From positions 25,169,369-25,233,368 of the forward strand of contig OX344754.2 in NCBI GenBank assembly GCA_947034885.2: a stretch of 64,000 nt of DNA, written 5' to 3'. Below, in pieces: positions 46,501 through 57,444 of this stretch. A program made the position numbers and the translations under genes. The stretch is from Thuidium tamariscinum. Its lineage: Eukaryota; Streptophyta; Bryopsida; Hypnales; Thuidiaceae. Position 1 is the stretch's first letter; each line of letters opens with the position of its first letter. The notes under the pieces are model-generated. The model was not told the DNA's origin. It did no database searches and saw only the letters and a list, made by a program, of their open reading frames with translations.

Positions 46501-47884
46501 TTTGTCTTTTTCTCGGATACTTTTTAGATTTCGACAGTTGGCGTTCAATTTGGTAGGTGAGAATGTTTTGGCAACATTCTTGAACTCGTTGATACTATTT
46601 TCAATAGGAGGATTTTTTGGATTCATGGTGATCACGGCTGTCTAAAACAGTGATTCTGGAATCCCAGATCTTTCCCTTGGAAGCTATAAATGACTTAAAC
46701 CCTTAAAAAAATTTTGAATTTGAGGACCAGAACCTGAAGACTGAAATAGCAGGAACAAGGAACTAGAGATAAGGAAATTAATCAATTTCTTCCATTTGCT
46801 CATTGGGAATTCTCTCATTTTCAATGAAATTATTTAATTATTATCTTATGAAATAGACGCTGTTGTTTGGTGGATATGTTATTAGTAAGGTAAAGCCATC
46901 TACTGCCTACAAAGAATTGACACCCATCTCCATACTGAAAGGATACAGATACTTCCAATCGAGGCTAAAAGACTTATTCAATCAAAGTTTGGAATGTACT
47001 TTTACCCAATTTTCGTGGTTACTTCTAACAAGGTCATGACACATGTCCAAAAGCATCATGAAGTAAGAGAAAAGTATTTACTTGGAAAAAAACATTGACT
47101 GTGATCAAAATTATAAGACTCAGAACATTGGCTGTAGACTCAAAGGAATTATTAGACTTTCAGAAAAGGAAGATATCTCATTATTGGTAATAAGAGTTTG
47201 AAAAATTTGCAATATCCATGTTTTCTACCTTGCTATGTCAAATTTTTTTTTATCTAGGCTCAAATTTTGGTACAATGTGTTCTTGGGTTGATTAAGTGAT
47301 TGGATATAGGTGGCTAATCCTTATCTAAACTTCTTTCTCAACACAAAGCATCAATCAGAATTTCTTAGATCATACAGATTGAAGTTTCTAAGTTATGTTT
47401 CTACTCTCCTATTTTCACTGTAAGCAATATCCTTGTGTTGCTTATAAAGTTGGCATTCAGACATCATAAAATATGTTCTTCAAAACTAAGATAGTACATT
47501 GTTCAAAAGAATGGCTAATCTCTATTTACTTTCAATAATTGCATATCCTTCAATGGCTCTAAATAACAAAAATTGCAATGACCACTTGCAAATCTCTCAA
47601 TGGCTTGCTATACACTGAATTGATTTAGTGCTTACAACTTTGACTACAAGGAATAGAAATGTTTGAAGGGGTGCGCGTAATAGACAAACCTTGGATGTTT
47701 CTTGGGACTGTGTGCCTTCGTCCTCGTGATGCATCTCCGTTGGGTACTCCTGCACAAGATCTGCGTTTTCGCCTTCAATGTTCACTGAATGTTCACCCGC
47801 TTCTATCTCAAAACTAAGAGACTTCTGCGACCCACTTAGTTCACTACGACCTCGCTTTGAGAGTATCTTTTTTGCACGAGTCAT
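43536..47884 (-). CDS. Gene B1, right copy: short charged protein with SIM-like tail
   Basis: The exons are 47884-47690 (first exon a) or 46121-46053 (first exon b), then 44251-44198 and 43985-43536. All are phase 0 with GT-AG junctions, and exon lengths equal those of the left copy (195, 69, 54 and 450 nt). The frame has no stops. The N-terminus is basic (MTRAKK via exon a or MTRTTRNRARE via exon b), the middle has FDDVMDAAERAVDAF, and the end EIIILSSNEDEDEDVQIID resembles tandem SUMO-interaction motifs. Exon 3 differs strongly from the left copy between residues ~60 and 90. The family is unknown. It lies immediately upstream of B2, and its long first intron holds the hairpin array. Confidence 0.65.
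44342..44427. repeat. Perfect 86-bp palindrome, hairpin R1 (B1 intron)
   Basis: All 43 pairs match around centre 44384/44385. The core is GTCGGATCCGAC with flanking AAAACCAA and TTGGTTTT. It is followed by CTGTTTTTTAGG. Confidence 0.95.
44709..44800. repeat. 92-bp near-perfect palindrome, hairpin R2 (B1 intron)
   Basis: The outer arms GTCAGTGCC and GGCACTGAC pair, and inner GTGGGTAGCACGAGGC pairs with GCCTCATGCTACCCAT with few mismatches. The core is at 44749-44760, followed by TGTTTTTTG. Confidence 0.92.
45029..45124. repeat. 96-bp near-perfect palindrome, hairpin R3 (B1 intron)
   Basis: CAGTGAGCC pairs with GGCTCACTG, and GTGGGTAGCACGAGGCCCAC pairs almost fully with its partner arm. The core is at 45071-45082. 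Confidence 0.93.
45331..45422. repeat. 92-bp palindrome, hairpin R4 (B1 intron)
   Basis: The outer arms around GTGGGTACCACGAGGC and GCCTCATGGTACCCAC pair. The core is the single-mismatch variant GTCAGATCCGAC at 45371-45382. It is followed by CATTTTTTGG. Confidence 0.9.
45440..45930. repeat. CpG-rich minisatellite (CAGCGCGTCC / GCGTGGCGCGTCC type)
   Basis: About 500 bp of short, irregular tandem words such as CAGCGCGTCCTC and GCGTGGCGCGTCC lie inside the B1 intron between exon b and hairpin R4. The long ORFs across it, in several frames, are composition artefacts. Confidence 0.8.
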
Positions 47885-48693
47885 CTTGGCTCTCCTCAAA
47901 TCTTTCCTAGAAGAATAGAAAAAGAACCCTGTTTCCTATGACTCTTACTTTGCTCTAGGACAGAGTGTGGAGTGGAATGTTCTACAATCATGAGCTCATC
48001 AAAGATACACCTAATTCTGCTCTACTCACAAACGAGAGATCCACTCCAAGAATAACCCTGAAATGACTCCATCTCTTCCAAGAGTTCCCTAAGTACTTGT
48101 CTTCCTCAACGCCGCCTTTGCACATCTCGGCTTCACGCGTGTCGGATGACTTAACTGTTTCGGCGCCGGCATTTCCAAAATTTGAAAATTGCACTGCCCG
48201 AGGCATCTTGACGAGACAGCGCCGCCAATGTCAGTCGAAGTACAGATTTGTGTATTAAAAGAAATCTGTTGGAGCCGTTTCAAATGAGTCGCCAAGATAA
48301 TAATCTTATTATATGCCACAGCTCCAATGACTGAATATCTTAGATTAGAAAGTTCTATAAGATAATTTTAAAATTTAGCCCCTAATTAGTACATGAAGAA
48401 TTGCCGGTGCTTCAACTAATTACACCGTCGTAAAGATAGTATAGGACTGTACTATATACTTTGTATTCACTAATGCTAATGTGACGGTTACTTTTGAAAT
48501 GATTGTTTAGCTTCATAGACCCTCTATTGTATACACCATCAATCCTCAAGCCTAAGCCATATTACCCTAAACCACCATCATTTACAAGTAATGAATGCAC
48601 CCTTGAGAACCCTATATAAACCCATATGTTTTTTATTTCACTATGTAAAGCAATTTTACTCTTCTTTGGGTCTTACTCTAGATTGTGAGCGAC
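47885..48693. promoter_or_regulatory. Divergent promoter region between B1 and gene A (right copy)
   Basis: TATATAAA at 48613-48620 lies ~80 nt upstream of the gene A ATG (48694). The region carries one unit of the 57-bp repeat that is tripled in the left copy. An in-frame GTG at 48685 is not taken as the start because ATG 48694 matches the left copy ATG at 3326. Confidence 0.6.
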
Positions 48694-51600
48694 ATGGCAA
48701 GCATTCGCGTAGACGGTCATTCGGTTCCTTTAGTGTTTCCTTTAGACCTAGGAGGTCATGCTACTGTATTCAGCCATTTGCTTCATGTTCGATTCAAGTT
48801 TGTTGAATCATCCATCTATGTTGAAGAGGAGCAACGTTCTGAGTCTGGTGATTTACTTCAGTCAATCCCGCTTTCAAAATGTCTCTCTGATGAAGGTCCC
48901 TGTTGGTATTTAGGTCAGGGGAACTACAGGGCTTATGGTCTCCCTTTAACTATATTAGCTTCATCCGTTGAGATAGCTAGTCGCCAATCTGATAATAGTA
49001 CTGTGAACAGACCTTCTGGACCTGAAAGTACTAAGCCTACTATACAAGTAGGATGCTCTCCAGTATTTGTACAGAATGAGATGTCTGTTGAAGCAAATGT
49101 AGAGTTGTTAGGGACTATTGTTGAACTCTCCAGTGAGTCTGAAGGGAAGTCTCCTTCCTTAACTCTTGAGATGAAACCTTCCTTGGTGAAACACGAGTCC
49201 AACGACATCAAACTTTCGAACTCCATACAAAATACCTCCACCAGTACTTCAGAACAACGTACCTTTTCACAACAAGTTCATAGTCCTAGTGTAGTTAGTA
49301 CAACAAGTATAATGAAATGCTTGAAGGGACTTTCTAGGCTTCACCGTTCACGAAATGAACTATCAACATTAGATATGAACTCCATCAAGCACCAACGAGT
49401 AGAGTTTCTACCACCCACTTACAATGGAGATGCTATCTTTGAACTTCCGCCTTGTCGGGCCTCTTCTTCTTCATCTGCAGCAAAGAACTTGGAGGGAATG
49501 GACAAGCGGTACGATGGACACGGGTGGTGCAAGCTAGTGACAACAAACATCCACAACTCGGACAATTTGAAGTTTCGTAAGTCCTTCTGCGCTGGCCATC
49601 TGATTTGCGAAAACCCTAGCTGCGAGTACTTGTATAGGACTTCTAGGAAAAATGAAATAGAATGGACGGGTTCTACAGTATTTCCTTTTGCAGTAGGAGT
49701 TTCTCCACCAATTGATTGCAAACTAGTTTGTAAAGTCTGCAAAACAGTTCCTACATGTCTTAGCACTTGTGTTGCTAGAATTTACTACTGCTATAGTGAT
49801 AACTCAAATATGACTAGGGCTGCTATTCACCTAGGAAACCACTCTCACCCGGTAGCAAAAGGCATGTATAGAGATTCTGCAAAAGAGATTACCGAACTCA
49901 TAGCAGAACAAGTTGCCAAAACCCCTTCCGCTACAAACTCTGCCATAGCCTTATCTGCTAGCAAAGACTTCCTTACAAACCACCTTTTTCACCACGGAGA
50001 AGGAGAGAAGAAGATATTGAAGGGAGAGGAAATGGAAGAGGTCATGGATCGCTTTCAGTTTCTAAGTAGTCCTAGTATACGGAATATCATCTCCTCATTC
50101 CGCTCAAACAACCAAGGAGGGGTCATTGACAACATCATGACCATGAAGAAGGAATCAAAGTTCGAGTTCATACACGATAGTGTTTTTCCAGGCCAAGGCA
50201 AAGAGAAGGTTTACATCTTCAAAATGCTCACTGAAGGGCCTGGAAGTGGAGTGGACTTGGTAAGGCGCATGCAACCTGAAGGTGATCTACAGAATGCGTG
50301 GATGATGTTCGACCACGTGAAGCGCGTTTGGGACTGGACCACCATGGCATGCCACGTGTACGACTCTCAGTACAAGAAGGTCATGACCATTGCAGTGTGC
50401 GATATGCAATCAGAAGATACAGAGATTCAAGTACAATTCTGGAGGTCACTGAATGCTATAATGGAGAAACACGGAGTTGCGAAGCCAAATTTTAAAGGAT
50501 TTATGGCAGATAGCGCAATGGCCAATTGGAATGCAGTGCGCATTGTATATGGGAGTGGCTCAGCAGATGACATTATGAAGAATCGTGAGAGAACATGCCT
50601 ATTGCATTGGAGTAATTCTCTTCAGAAGCACACCCAGAAACACATCAAGCAAGGACTACAACATCAACACATTGCACTATGTAAGCAATACAAAGAATCC
50701 AAGACTTTGGATGAAGCGGAGGTGCACTATCTTGCAATTCGGTCATGGTGGTTATCATCTGGAGCTACAACAGAAGACTCACTTCATCACTTGGAGCATT
50801 GGTTGGCATTTTGGCATTTTCGTTATTTACAGTGGGGAGGCTTCATGACAATGGTATGTGTCCATGTGAATCTTATTTTGATTTATAAATTATATTTTGT
50901 ATTCTTATTTAATTAGACAATTGTTCACTTGAATAATACAGAGGGAATGATTCTTTTTACTTTCAATGTCTTTGTAAAAAAATTCAAGAACACATAATTT
51001 TCCAATGCTTTTAAAGATATTTTATAGTAAAAATTGGAAAGACTTTAAAAGGAAGTAGTATAGGGAATCAGGGAGGCATTTGTTTCATCCAATGGCTATA
51101 AGTATTTTTTTACAAATCTTATCGTAAGGCATATGTGGAAATACTAACTGCTTGAACTTTCAATCATTAAGAATTTTTATTATATTATAAATTGATATTA
51201 TATGTAAAATCCGTCGGATCCGACGGATTCCCTCACAACCTCCACATTTAGAAAAATATAATGTTACAAGGTTCAAAATTGGTTGCCATTAAAGCACTCT
51301 TTGATGGTACTCTATTTCCAATTTTTTTCTCAAGTCAGATATTTGGAAATCCCAAACCCATAATACTATTTAATTCTTCTTTGTGATTGTACTTCCCTAA
51401 ACCCTAAACCATACTCAAATTCTTAGAAGTATAGAGAGCAATGGTCAATATAATTCTTATAATAATAGCAAATTGTATTTTGATTCATGTTTGCCTGTGG
51501 TTGGAATTCTAGGGTCTTACTTTAGAAGAGATGATAGACATGCCTTTTTGTAATTTGTCGGAAACGATCCACAACAAGTGGCTACAAATGTTGGGGAAAA

Positions 51601-52900
51601 AAGGAAACAACTTATTCGATGCCACTTGTGATGATAGTATTCGGGCTTGGATGCAAATGACAAACTACCGAGCATACCTTAGAGGACATGCATGTGGGTC
51701 AGGACCATCAAAGGGAGAATTGAGGTTGAGGGCGGCTAGGCGTAGTGGGTGTCCAAAAAAAATTGCTGAGGCATTGAATACATTGCCAGAAGCACATGGT
51801 GTGGGAACTCGAGTACCTCATCTAGAAGGAGAAGAATTTTTTGGGAGCACAAAGAGGAGGCTTGATGTACCTATTGGTGATGCTGGAGATTCACATAGAC
51901 CAGACAAAGTCAACTTCTCGCAACCGCGGGTCCGAACTAGGTCTACAAAGGTTGTAGAAAATTCAATGGAAGGCACTGGAAATTGCAATGAAGTCAATAC
52001 CTCCAATTATGTGACGGTAGCATTTGAAACCGATTGTGACACATCCAAGTGGCACATTGCAAGGATCAGCCACAAATCAAATGCAAGATGCTGGGCTCAA
52101 CAACGGACATCAAACATCAAGTGTACCTCAAGGATTGCCAAGGGTGGAAAAGGAACCCCTGCTCCTACTTATCGTGGTAGGAAAGAAGAGTATGGAACTA
52201 AGCGCCCGGTGGTCGTGGATTTTTGGTTTTGTTGGGATGACATTGAACGATGTGTGAAAGGTACAAAGAGGAAGTGGGTCATTGATAGGCCAGAGCTGCC
52301 TGAAGTTTGGCCTATTCTAATGGGACCAATTTGAATCGTGAAGAAACCTTACTGCTACAACATGCAGGCTTCCGTCTTCAAGAACGGCCTACATTATCGC
52401 CACGTGAACTTTTTTCCATGTCTAAGATTTTTGAGCCTATCTTCTTCACTCAACCATGTCCACCAAATGCAGATGTGCACCCTACTGTGAGGAACAACCG
52501 AACAATCAAAAGACTTGCAAATCCTCCAACCGTAGAACAACGCAACAAATGGGAAAGTGCTTCAAATATTATAGGGGAAATTCTAGGAGTGACCCTCGTA
52601 CCTCTTCCTGGACTTGGTGCAATAGTGGTGCTACAGACTGGAGTGGAGTCCAACAAAAACGTATATCGAGTTACTATGGGTACATTCCCTACATGCACAT
52701 GCCCTGACTTTGTCAATATGATAGTATCTGCTATGGGAGGCCGAGCACAATACGTGAATTGTAAGCACTTGTATTATTTGTATAGGTATTTCTGCAAGAT
52801 GGATATTCATGATGACAAATTCATTCATGCACCTAGTTATAGCTTTAATGACTTGAAGCTACTCCTAGTTCGGGCACGGATCATCATTATTTCAAAGTAG
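48694..52900 (+). CDS. Gene A, right copy: Mutator-like DDE transposase with zinc finger and SWIM motif
   Basis: Exon 1 is 48694-50853, a GT-AG phase-0 intron spans 50854-51512, and exon 2 starts at 51513. The frame runs to a stop at 52334, but the conserved C-terminus continues in another frame to 52900, so a frameshift or unseen small intron lies near 52300-52334. Residues ~299-386 hold Cys/His pairs (CENPSCEYL, CKVCK, GNHSHPV) like GCM/WRKY-type fingers of MULEs. The DDE core shows MMFDHV (D540) and MADSAMANW (D606), then CLLHWSNSL. CTC...CKH near 52694-52768 fits a SWIM finger. Family knowledge says such proteins bind the terminal repeats and catalyse transposition. Length is ~1,180 aa if the frame is rejoined. 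Confidence 0.85.
51208..51229. repeat. 22-bp perfect palindrome (gene A intron, right)
   Basis: It is identical to 795-816 of the left copy, with core GTCGGATCCGAC, in an intron whose remaining sequence has drifted. Confidence 0.9.
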
Positions 52901-52923
52901 ATATGATTAGTTTCTTGGAGTGT

Positions 52924-52928
52924 AGTAC
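52924..52928. repeat. Target duplication of solo LTR (left)
   Basis: AGTAC precedes TGTGGGAACC, and the same 5 bp follow the LTR at 56921-56925. Confidence 0.88.
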
Positions 52929-55900
52929 TGTGGGAACCTAGAATACAGGTTTTTAATATTTAGTATAGAATTAGAAATAAGGAAGCTAATCTTAGAGAAA
53001 TTTTTCGATTCTTTGGTCAAGAATAGGGAAAGTTAGTAAGATTAGGAAGAGGTGGAAGTTGGAGACATCCAATTGGGATAATTAGGTTAAGAAAGGGAAG
53101 TAGAAACCCTTACCTAACCGGAAAATCCGGAACCGGATTGAGGATCTGGGGTTCAGCCCTAGGATCGTGGAAGGGTCCAGGTGTCATCCTAAAGCCACCA
53201 CCAGTTGTCCAGGAGCCAACGGAACCCTAACCGGCAAAGACGGCGCCGCCGGGAGAAATTAGATGAAACCCTAACGGTGGGACATCCGGAAATCACGGAA
53301 CTGTCAGTTAAACGGCTAGTTCTGGGATTCCAGGGGTCATGGCTGATGGAGGGGTCGTCACTCTCATTTGGTGACGATTCATTTTGGTGTTTCTTGAGTG
53401 TGTTTTTGAGAGCTCTTTTGTGTTGCAAGTGCGGGAGTTTGAGTCTTTTAGGGCTACAGAGTTTTCGGTTCCTGTATCGCGGAAGGGCGCATGGCCGACT
53501 TGAAGTAAGAGGGTTTTGAGTGAGCACCTCGTGGTTCTTTGAGCGCTGGTTGCGTTTTGAGGGTTTTGTGGTGAGATAATCCGTCTTGGAACCTTGAGCG
53601 CCTATCTGAGTGAGAGATGGGGAAGTCCAAGGAAGCAGAGGATCCGGTTTTCGTGAACCTAAAGTCCGTAACTCCGGGAGTGCCCAAGGATGCCAAGGAG
53701 CGCGCTTATTTGGAGGAGGACCTGACCCAGATTGGCTGCCTAGGGTTGCTGCAGCGCCCATGGAACCTCAAAGACGAAGACATGGTCCGGGAGGTGATGG
53801 AGGATCAGTCCAGTGAGTGGAACCGGACTGTTAGGGCGCTTCCTAACCGGTGGACAGCAGAGCTGTGGAGGAAGGCGTATGGGTTTCCTAAGGAGGGAGA
53901 AGGAGGAGCCTCAAGGACGGACAAGTTCTTGAAGGGTAAGTTCTCCAAACCACCGCATCCTAAGGACGGGTATACAGTCACGGAATGTGCAAGCAAGAGG
54001 GATAGGAGAGTGCTTGAATTCCTAACTCCGATTCTGTATCCGGAAAGGCCAACCCGGATTACAACCACGATAGCCAACACGATCTTTGGGGCATTATCTG
54101 GGGACCGAAAGGTTAGTTGGGGAATGGTAATCCGGGATCATGTAGGAAAGTTAGTAACCTTGGCCGGAAAGTCTAAACCCACTATCCTTAGTCCTTTTCT
54201 CTTCCATCTATATCACTCTCTTGATTTGCTAAGGGACAGAGAGGCCACTATGTACAAGTCCGCTTCAGTGATGCTGAAGTTTGACATCAGTCCTCCCCCA
54301 GAATCGGAAAGTGAGGAAGAGAGAGAGGGAAAGGAAGGTTCAAAAGGACCAGGATCTTCAGAGAAGGAGAGAAAGTAAGAGAAGGTTCCTATTTCAAGGA
54401 AGGGAAAGGAGCCAGAGGTTGAGGAAGTGAAAGAGGATCCGGTCTGGCCGAGTGATAGGAAGGAGGATCCGTTAGGAATTGTTATTGCGGATTTGGAGAG
54501 GATCCGAAAGGATCAGAGTGGGGAAAGAGAGGAAGTCCGGAAGGCATGTAGACTGCTGGGAAACATCAGTCCCTCTGTTTTGTGTGAGAGAATAGAGGAA
54601 CTTCTCAAAAATCAAGATATTGGGAAGTGGGAAAGCCGGATTGCGGAATTGTCCACTCAGGTTAGGGATCTCCAATGTCAGTTGGAGAAGAAGTCAAAAG
54701 AGTCTAGGAGGCTGTCGGGTGAGTCCCAAGCAATCCTCAAGCGGATCCGGGATTCTATTAAGATTCCGGGCGATGTACTTAACAAGGCAAAATTATTTGA
54801 TGAGGAAGTGCATAAGGCAGGGCCGGCAGTGGCTTCTAAGATGGTGAAGGTGTTAGTGGAGTTTGGTGAGAGGATGGAGAGAACTCTGTTTGAGATCAGG
54901 GAGGCTTTGCAAGGGGCTGGGCTGTATCCGGATCCGGAAACGGGGAAGGAGTCCAGCCAGGGTAAGGAAAGTGTAATCCCGGTTCCTGAATTCAAAGTGG
55001 GTTCTCCACTTGATTCTGGGAAATCCAAGGGCAAGGGTTCAGTGGAAGAGAAGACTCCACAGGCGCCCAAGGCAGCTTCCCGACTTGATCTTGATGTGGG
55101 AGAAGGGGCAACACCCGGATCCCAAATCCGAAAGCAAGTCCAAGCGGAAGACCAGGATCAAGAGACGCCTCCGAGCAAGGTATCCGAGAAATCTCCCAAG
55201 GTTCCTAGCACAATGAAGAGGAAGGCTACAGCGAAGCGGTCGAGGGAGAGTCCCATTGAGCTGGAGTCAGACCAAGATGAGTCCCCAGAGCAGAGCGAGC
55301 ACGAAGAAGAGGAGTCAGATTCGGAATCAGGATCAGGATCGGAACCGGAACCGGAACCGTCAGACCCGGCGAAAATCACGCCTTCGAAATCTGCGGGGAA
55401 GGGTAAGATTGCTGCCACGCCTTCCAAGGGCAAAGCAGCTGCGTCGGCAAAGGTTTCCACCAGTAGGAAACAGCCAGCACGCAAGGGAGCCGCCAAGCAT
55501 GCGGATTCCCCCAAAAAGCGGATGAAGAAGTAGTTAGGAATAGAAAGTAGAGTAGGTAGAGAATTTTGAGGAGCAGACTTAGTGGAAAAGGTGGAAAGTT
55601 ACCTTTCCAGTAGGTAGGAAGCAGTTAGCAAGGTGCTTTTGACTTAGAATGCACCTGGTCAGTCAGATCCGGATTTTTCGGATCTGAGATCCACTTTTTT
55701 CGGGTCCAGTTGGGTGGATAGGAAAGTGACTTTTGTGGATAAGGAATGCCACCTGGCATTCTCTTGTCCTCTGATTTTGTTCCCTTGGGGCTTTTAGGGT
55801 TCCTTTGGGTTGGTATTTAGGGGTGGCTGTTAGTTGGTTGCCCCGGGTGTTCCTACTTCTGCTTTTCCTTTCATTTGCAATCTGATTTCCAGATTTCTAC

Positions 55901-56920
55901 TTTGTAAGAGTTGCTCTGAACAAGTCTCGACTCTGGATTGGTATGCCGTGCAATGCTAGAACCATTGGATAGTGCGAGGTAGCTGGGTTTGTAGGCGTTT
56001 GGATGAGGTGTCTCCCCCAGACTTTGTCTGAATCCGGTTTCGGGAAATTGAAGTGATTTGGTTGAGGCTACTAGTGTATTAGGATTGAAGTCTAGCTGCT
56101 GCAGTCACTTGGAGGCTTCTGTGTGGGAAAGCCGCTCTTAGATTGGGTGTGTTCTGCTAGGAGAGTGGGCGCATGCCAATTGACGTGTTGTTGAGGTCCT
56201 ACTATAACCGGAAGTGAGGGATGTGCAGACAGTTAGGATCCCCTAGTTATCTGGCTCCTAGATTAAGCCTTAGGAACTGAGTTTGGGTGAGTCTGTCATT
56301 GTAGTAATGTGGGGTTTGTAGGGGTTTCCTGAGTGACCTGCTAGTTGGGATTGCAATCCGGATTAGTTGTGAGGAGGAACTTGCAGCCTATTTCTTTTAT
56401 GTCTTTTGTTATTTTCCTCTTTTAGTGGAACTCCATTCACTATAATCCTGAGGAGGGTAGGATTCAACGCATCCTTCCTAAATGCCAACCGCGGACCCCT
56501 CTAATACAGAGGCTAAACTTCATTTGTTACTTGAGTGATTGGATCCGGAAACCGGATCCGGAAGAGGTACAGAGTTTGGGCACTCCTTTCGGTTCCTAAT
56601 CCGCCCAGTCGGATACTGTGAGTCCGGATAGGGGAAGGTACAGAGTTTGGGCACTCCCCCCTGTTTGGAGGTTGTTGTGAGAGTGGTAAAGTATGTATGA
56701 ATGGTGAGAAAGGCAATCTAAAGGAATGCGGATGTTGTGAGGAAGTTTCCGATTAGGAATCCGGTTACTGTTGTCTTGGGGTTGTTTTCCGCATCCTGTT
56801 ATTCCGGATATCTTGAGGAATCTACGTAAAATCCTGTGGGAACGATACACGAGTCATTTGAACGGTGTTAACGCCAAATTAACACCTACAGACGGATTTG
56901 TGCTTCCTTGTGCTACGACA
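52929..56920 (+). mobile_element. Solo LTR (3,992 bp) with internal ORF, inserted downstream of gene A
   Basis: It starts TGTGGGAACCTAGAAT and ends GTGCTACGACA, flanked by the 5-bp duplication AGTAC. The termini match the Gypsy LTR at 18518-22430. There is no internal domain, so it is a solo LTR left by LTR-LTR recombination. It lies only ~30 bp beyond the gene A stop codon. Confidence 0.88.
53617..55533 (+). pseudogene. LTR-internal ORF, copy 2 (one in-frame stop)
   Basis: A 639-codon frame is interrupted by TAA at 54376-54378. The N-terminal domain matches the copy at 19067 (RPWNLKDEDMVREVM, RPTRITTTIANTIFGALSGD, LSPFLFHLYHSLDLL). A coiled-coil middle is followed by an acidic Ser/Glu/Asp tract and the basic end SPKKRMKK. 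The order of conserved domain, coiled coil, acidic tract and basic tail is kept in all copies although the sequence is well diverged, which suggests function in active relatives. The start ATG is chosen by alignment with copy 1. Confidence 0.75.
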
Positions 56921-56925
56921 AGTAC

Positions 56926-57369
56926 ATTCATGTTGTATTCTTTACATGTGCTACAAATGAAATTATGAAGTGATGGAGCCCAATTATGAATATTGACCGT
57001 CTTTGGAGTACATTTATATTATTCGAATTTCTTGTTCTATCCATTTTTTTCAGTTGCCCATTTTCATTCCATCCAATCGAAAAATTCCTAAACCCTAGAA
57101 CAAGGCACATGAGTCTTTTGTATTTGAAGTGTTTGCCTTGTTTTTTCCCCAAACCCCCAAATCCTAAATCCCAAAACTTAAATGTATAGATGATATTCTT
57201 AATGGTCCAAAAATATGAGATTTCACGAAAATCCACGGTTATAGGAGACACGGTCATGGGTAGCAAAATTTACTATAAATAGTAATTTTTTGTTGAATTT
57301 TGGAAAAAAATCTGATTGAAAAAAAATTCTAGTCCAAATTTCTCAAAAAGAGGCTACTTCATGCTCACC
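56926..57369 (+). other. Non-coding A-side end of right element
   Basis: This ~450 bp between the solo LTR and the terminal repeat is AT-rich, with one diverged subterminal repeat near 57230. It holds the 3' flank of gene A. Confidence 0.5.
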
Positions 57370-57434
57370 GCTCACAAGTTTCCCGCTCGCAGCTCACAGG
57401 CTCACCGCTCCACGCTCGAACGCTAGCGTCGTTG
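57370..57434 (-). repeat. Terminal inverted repeat, A-side end of right element
   Basis: Read inward on the reverse strand it starts CAACGACGCTAGCGTTCGAG, then GAGC, GGTGAGCCTGTGAGC and GAGCGGGAAA, paralleling the opposite end with several mismatches. Confidence 0.82.
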
Positions 57435-57444
57435 CCATTCTTTG
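57435..57444. repeat. Target site duplication, right side of right element
   Basis: CCATTCTTTG repeats 37765-37774. Confidence 0.9.

Larger units (their letters stand above)
37775..57434 (+). mobile_element. Right copy of the Mutator-like transposon with ParB-methyltransferase gene
   Basis: It has imperfect terminal inverted repeats (CAGGGTTGCTAGC against CAACGACGCTAGC read inward), repeated TGTGAGC words in both ends, and a 10-bp target duplication. Its length is 19,660 bp. Removing the solo LTR and its extra target copy gives about 15.66 kb. Cargo is B2 (reverse), B1 (reverse), a divergent promoter and gene A (forward). Six sites with the GTCGGATCCGAC core and one single-mismatch variant are dispersed inside it. 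The insertion is in an exon of the host gene. Confidence 0.9.

Noticed and set aside
48685-48693. Start of gene A at GTG 48685
   Set aside because: Plant genes start at ATG, and ATG 48694 aligns with the left copy ATG at 3326.
38612-52900. Maverick/Polinton-like or viral giant element
   Set aside because: No polymerase B, packaging ATPase, protease or capsid gene is visible; the transposase is MULE-like and the target duplication is 10 bp.
1-53000. One giant palindromic element or segmental inverted duplication spanning 1-53000
   Set aside because: The right copy has its own terminal repeats and 10-bp target duplication inside a host exon, and the left copy ends at 14065 in unrelated repeats. 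The sequence between them is unrelated, so these are two independent insertions.
37775-57434. hAT-superfamily assignment because the end starts CAGGG
   Set aside because: The target duplication is about 10 bp rather than 8, and the transposase has MULE-type DDE and SWIM features with no hAT dimerisation signature seen.
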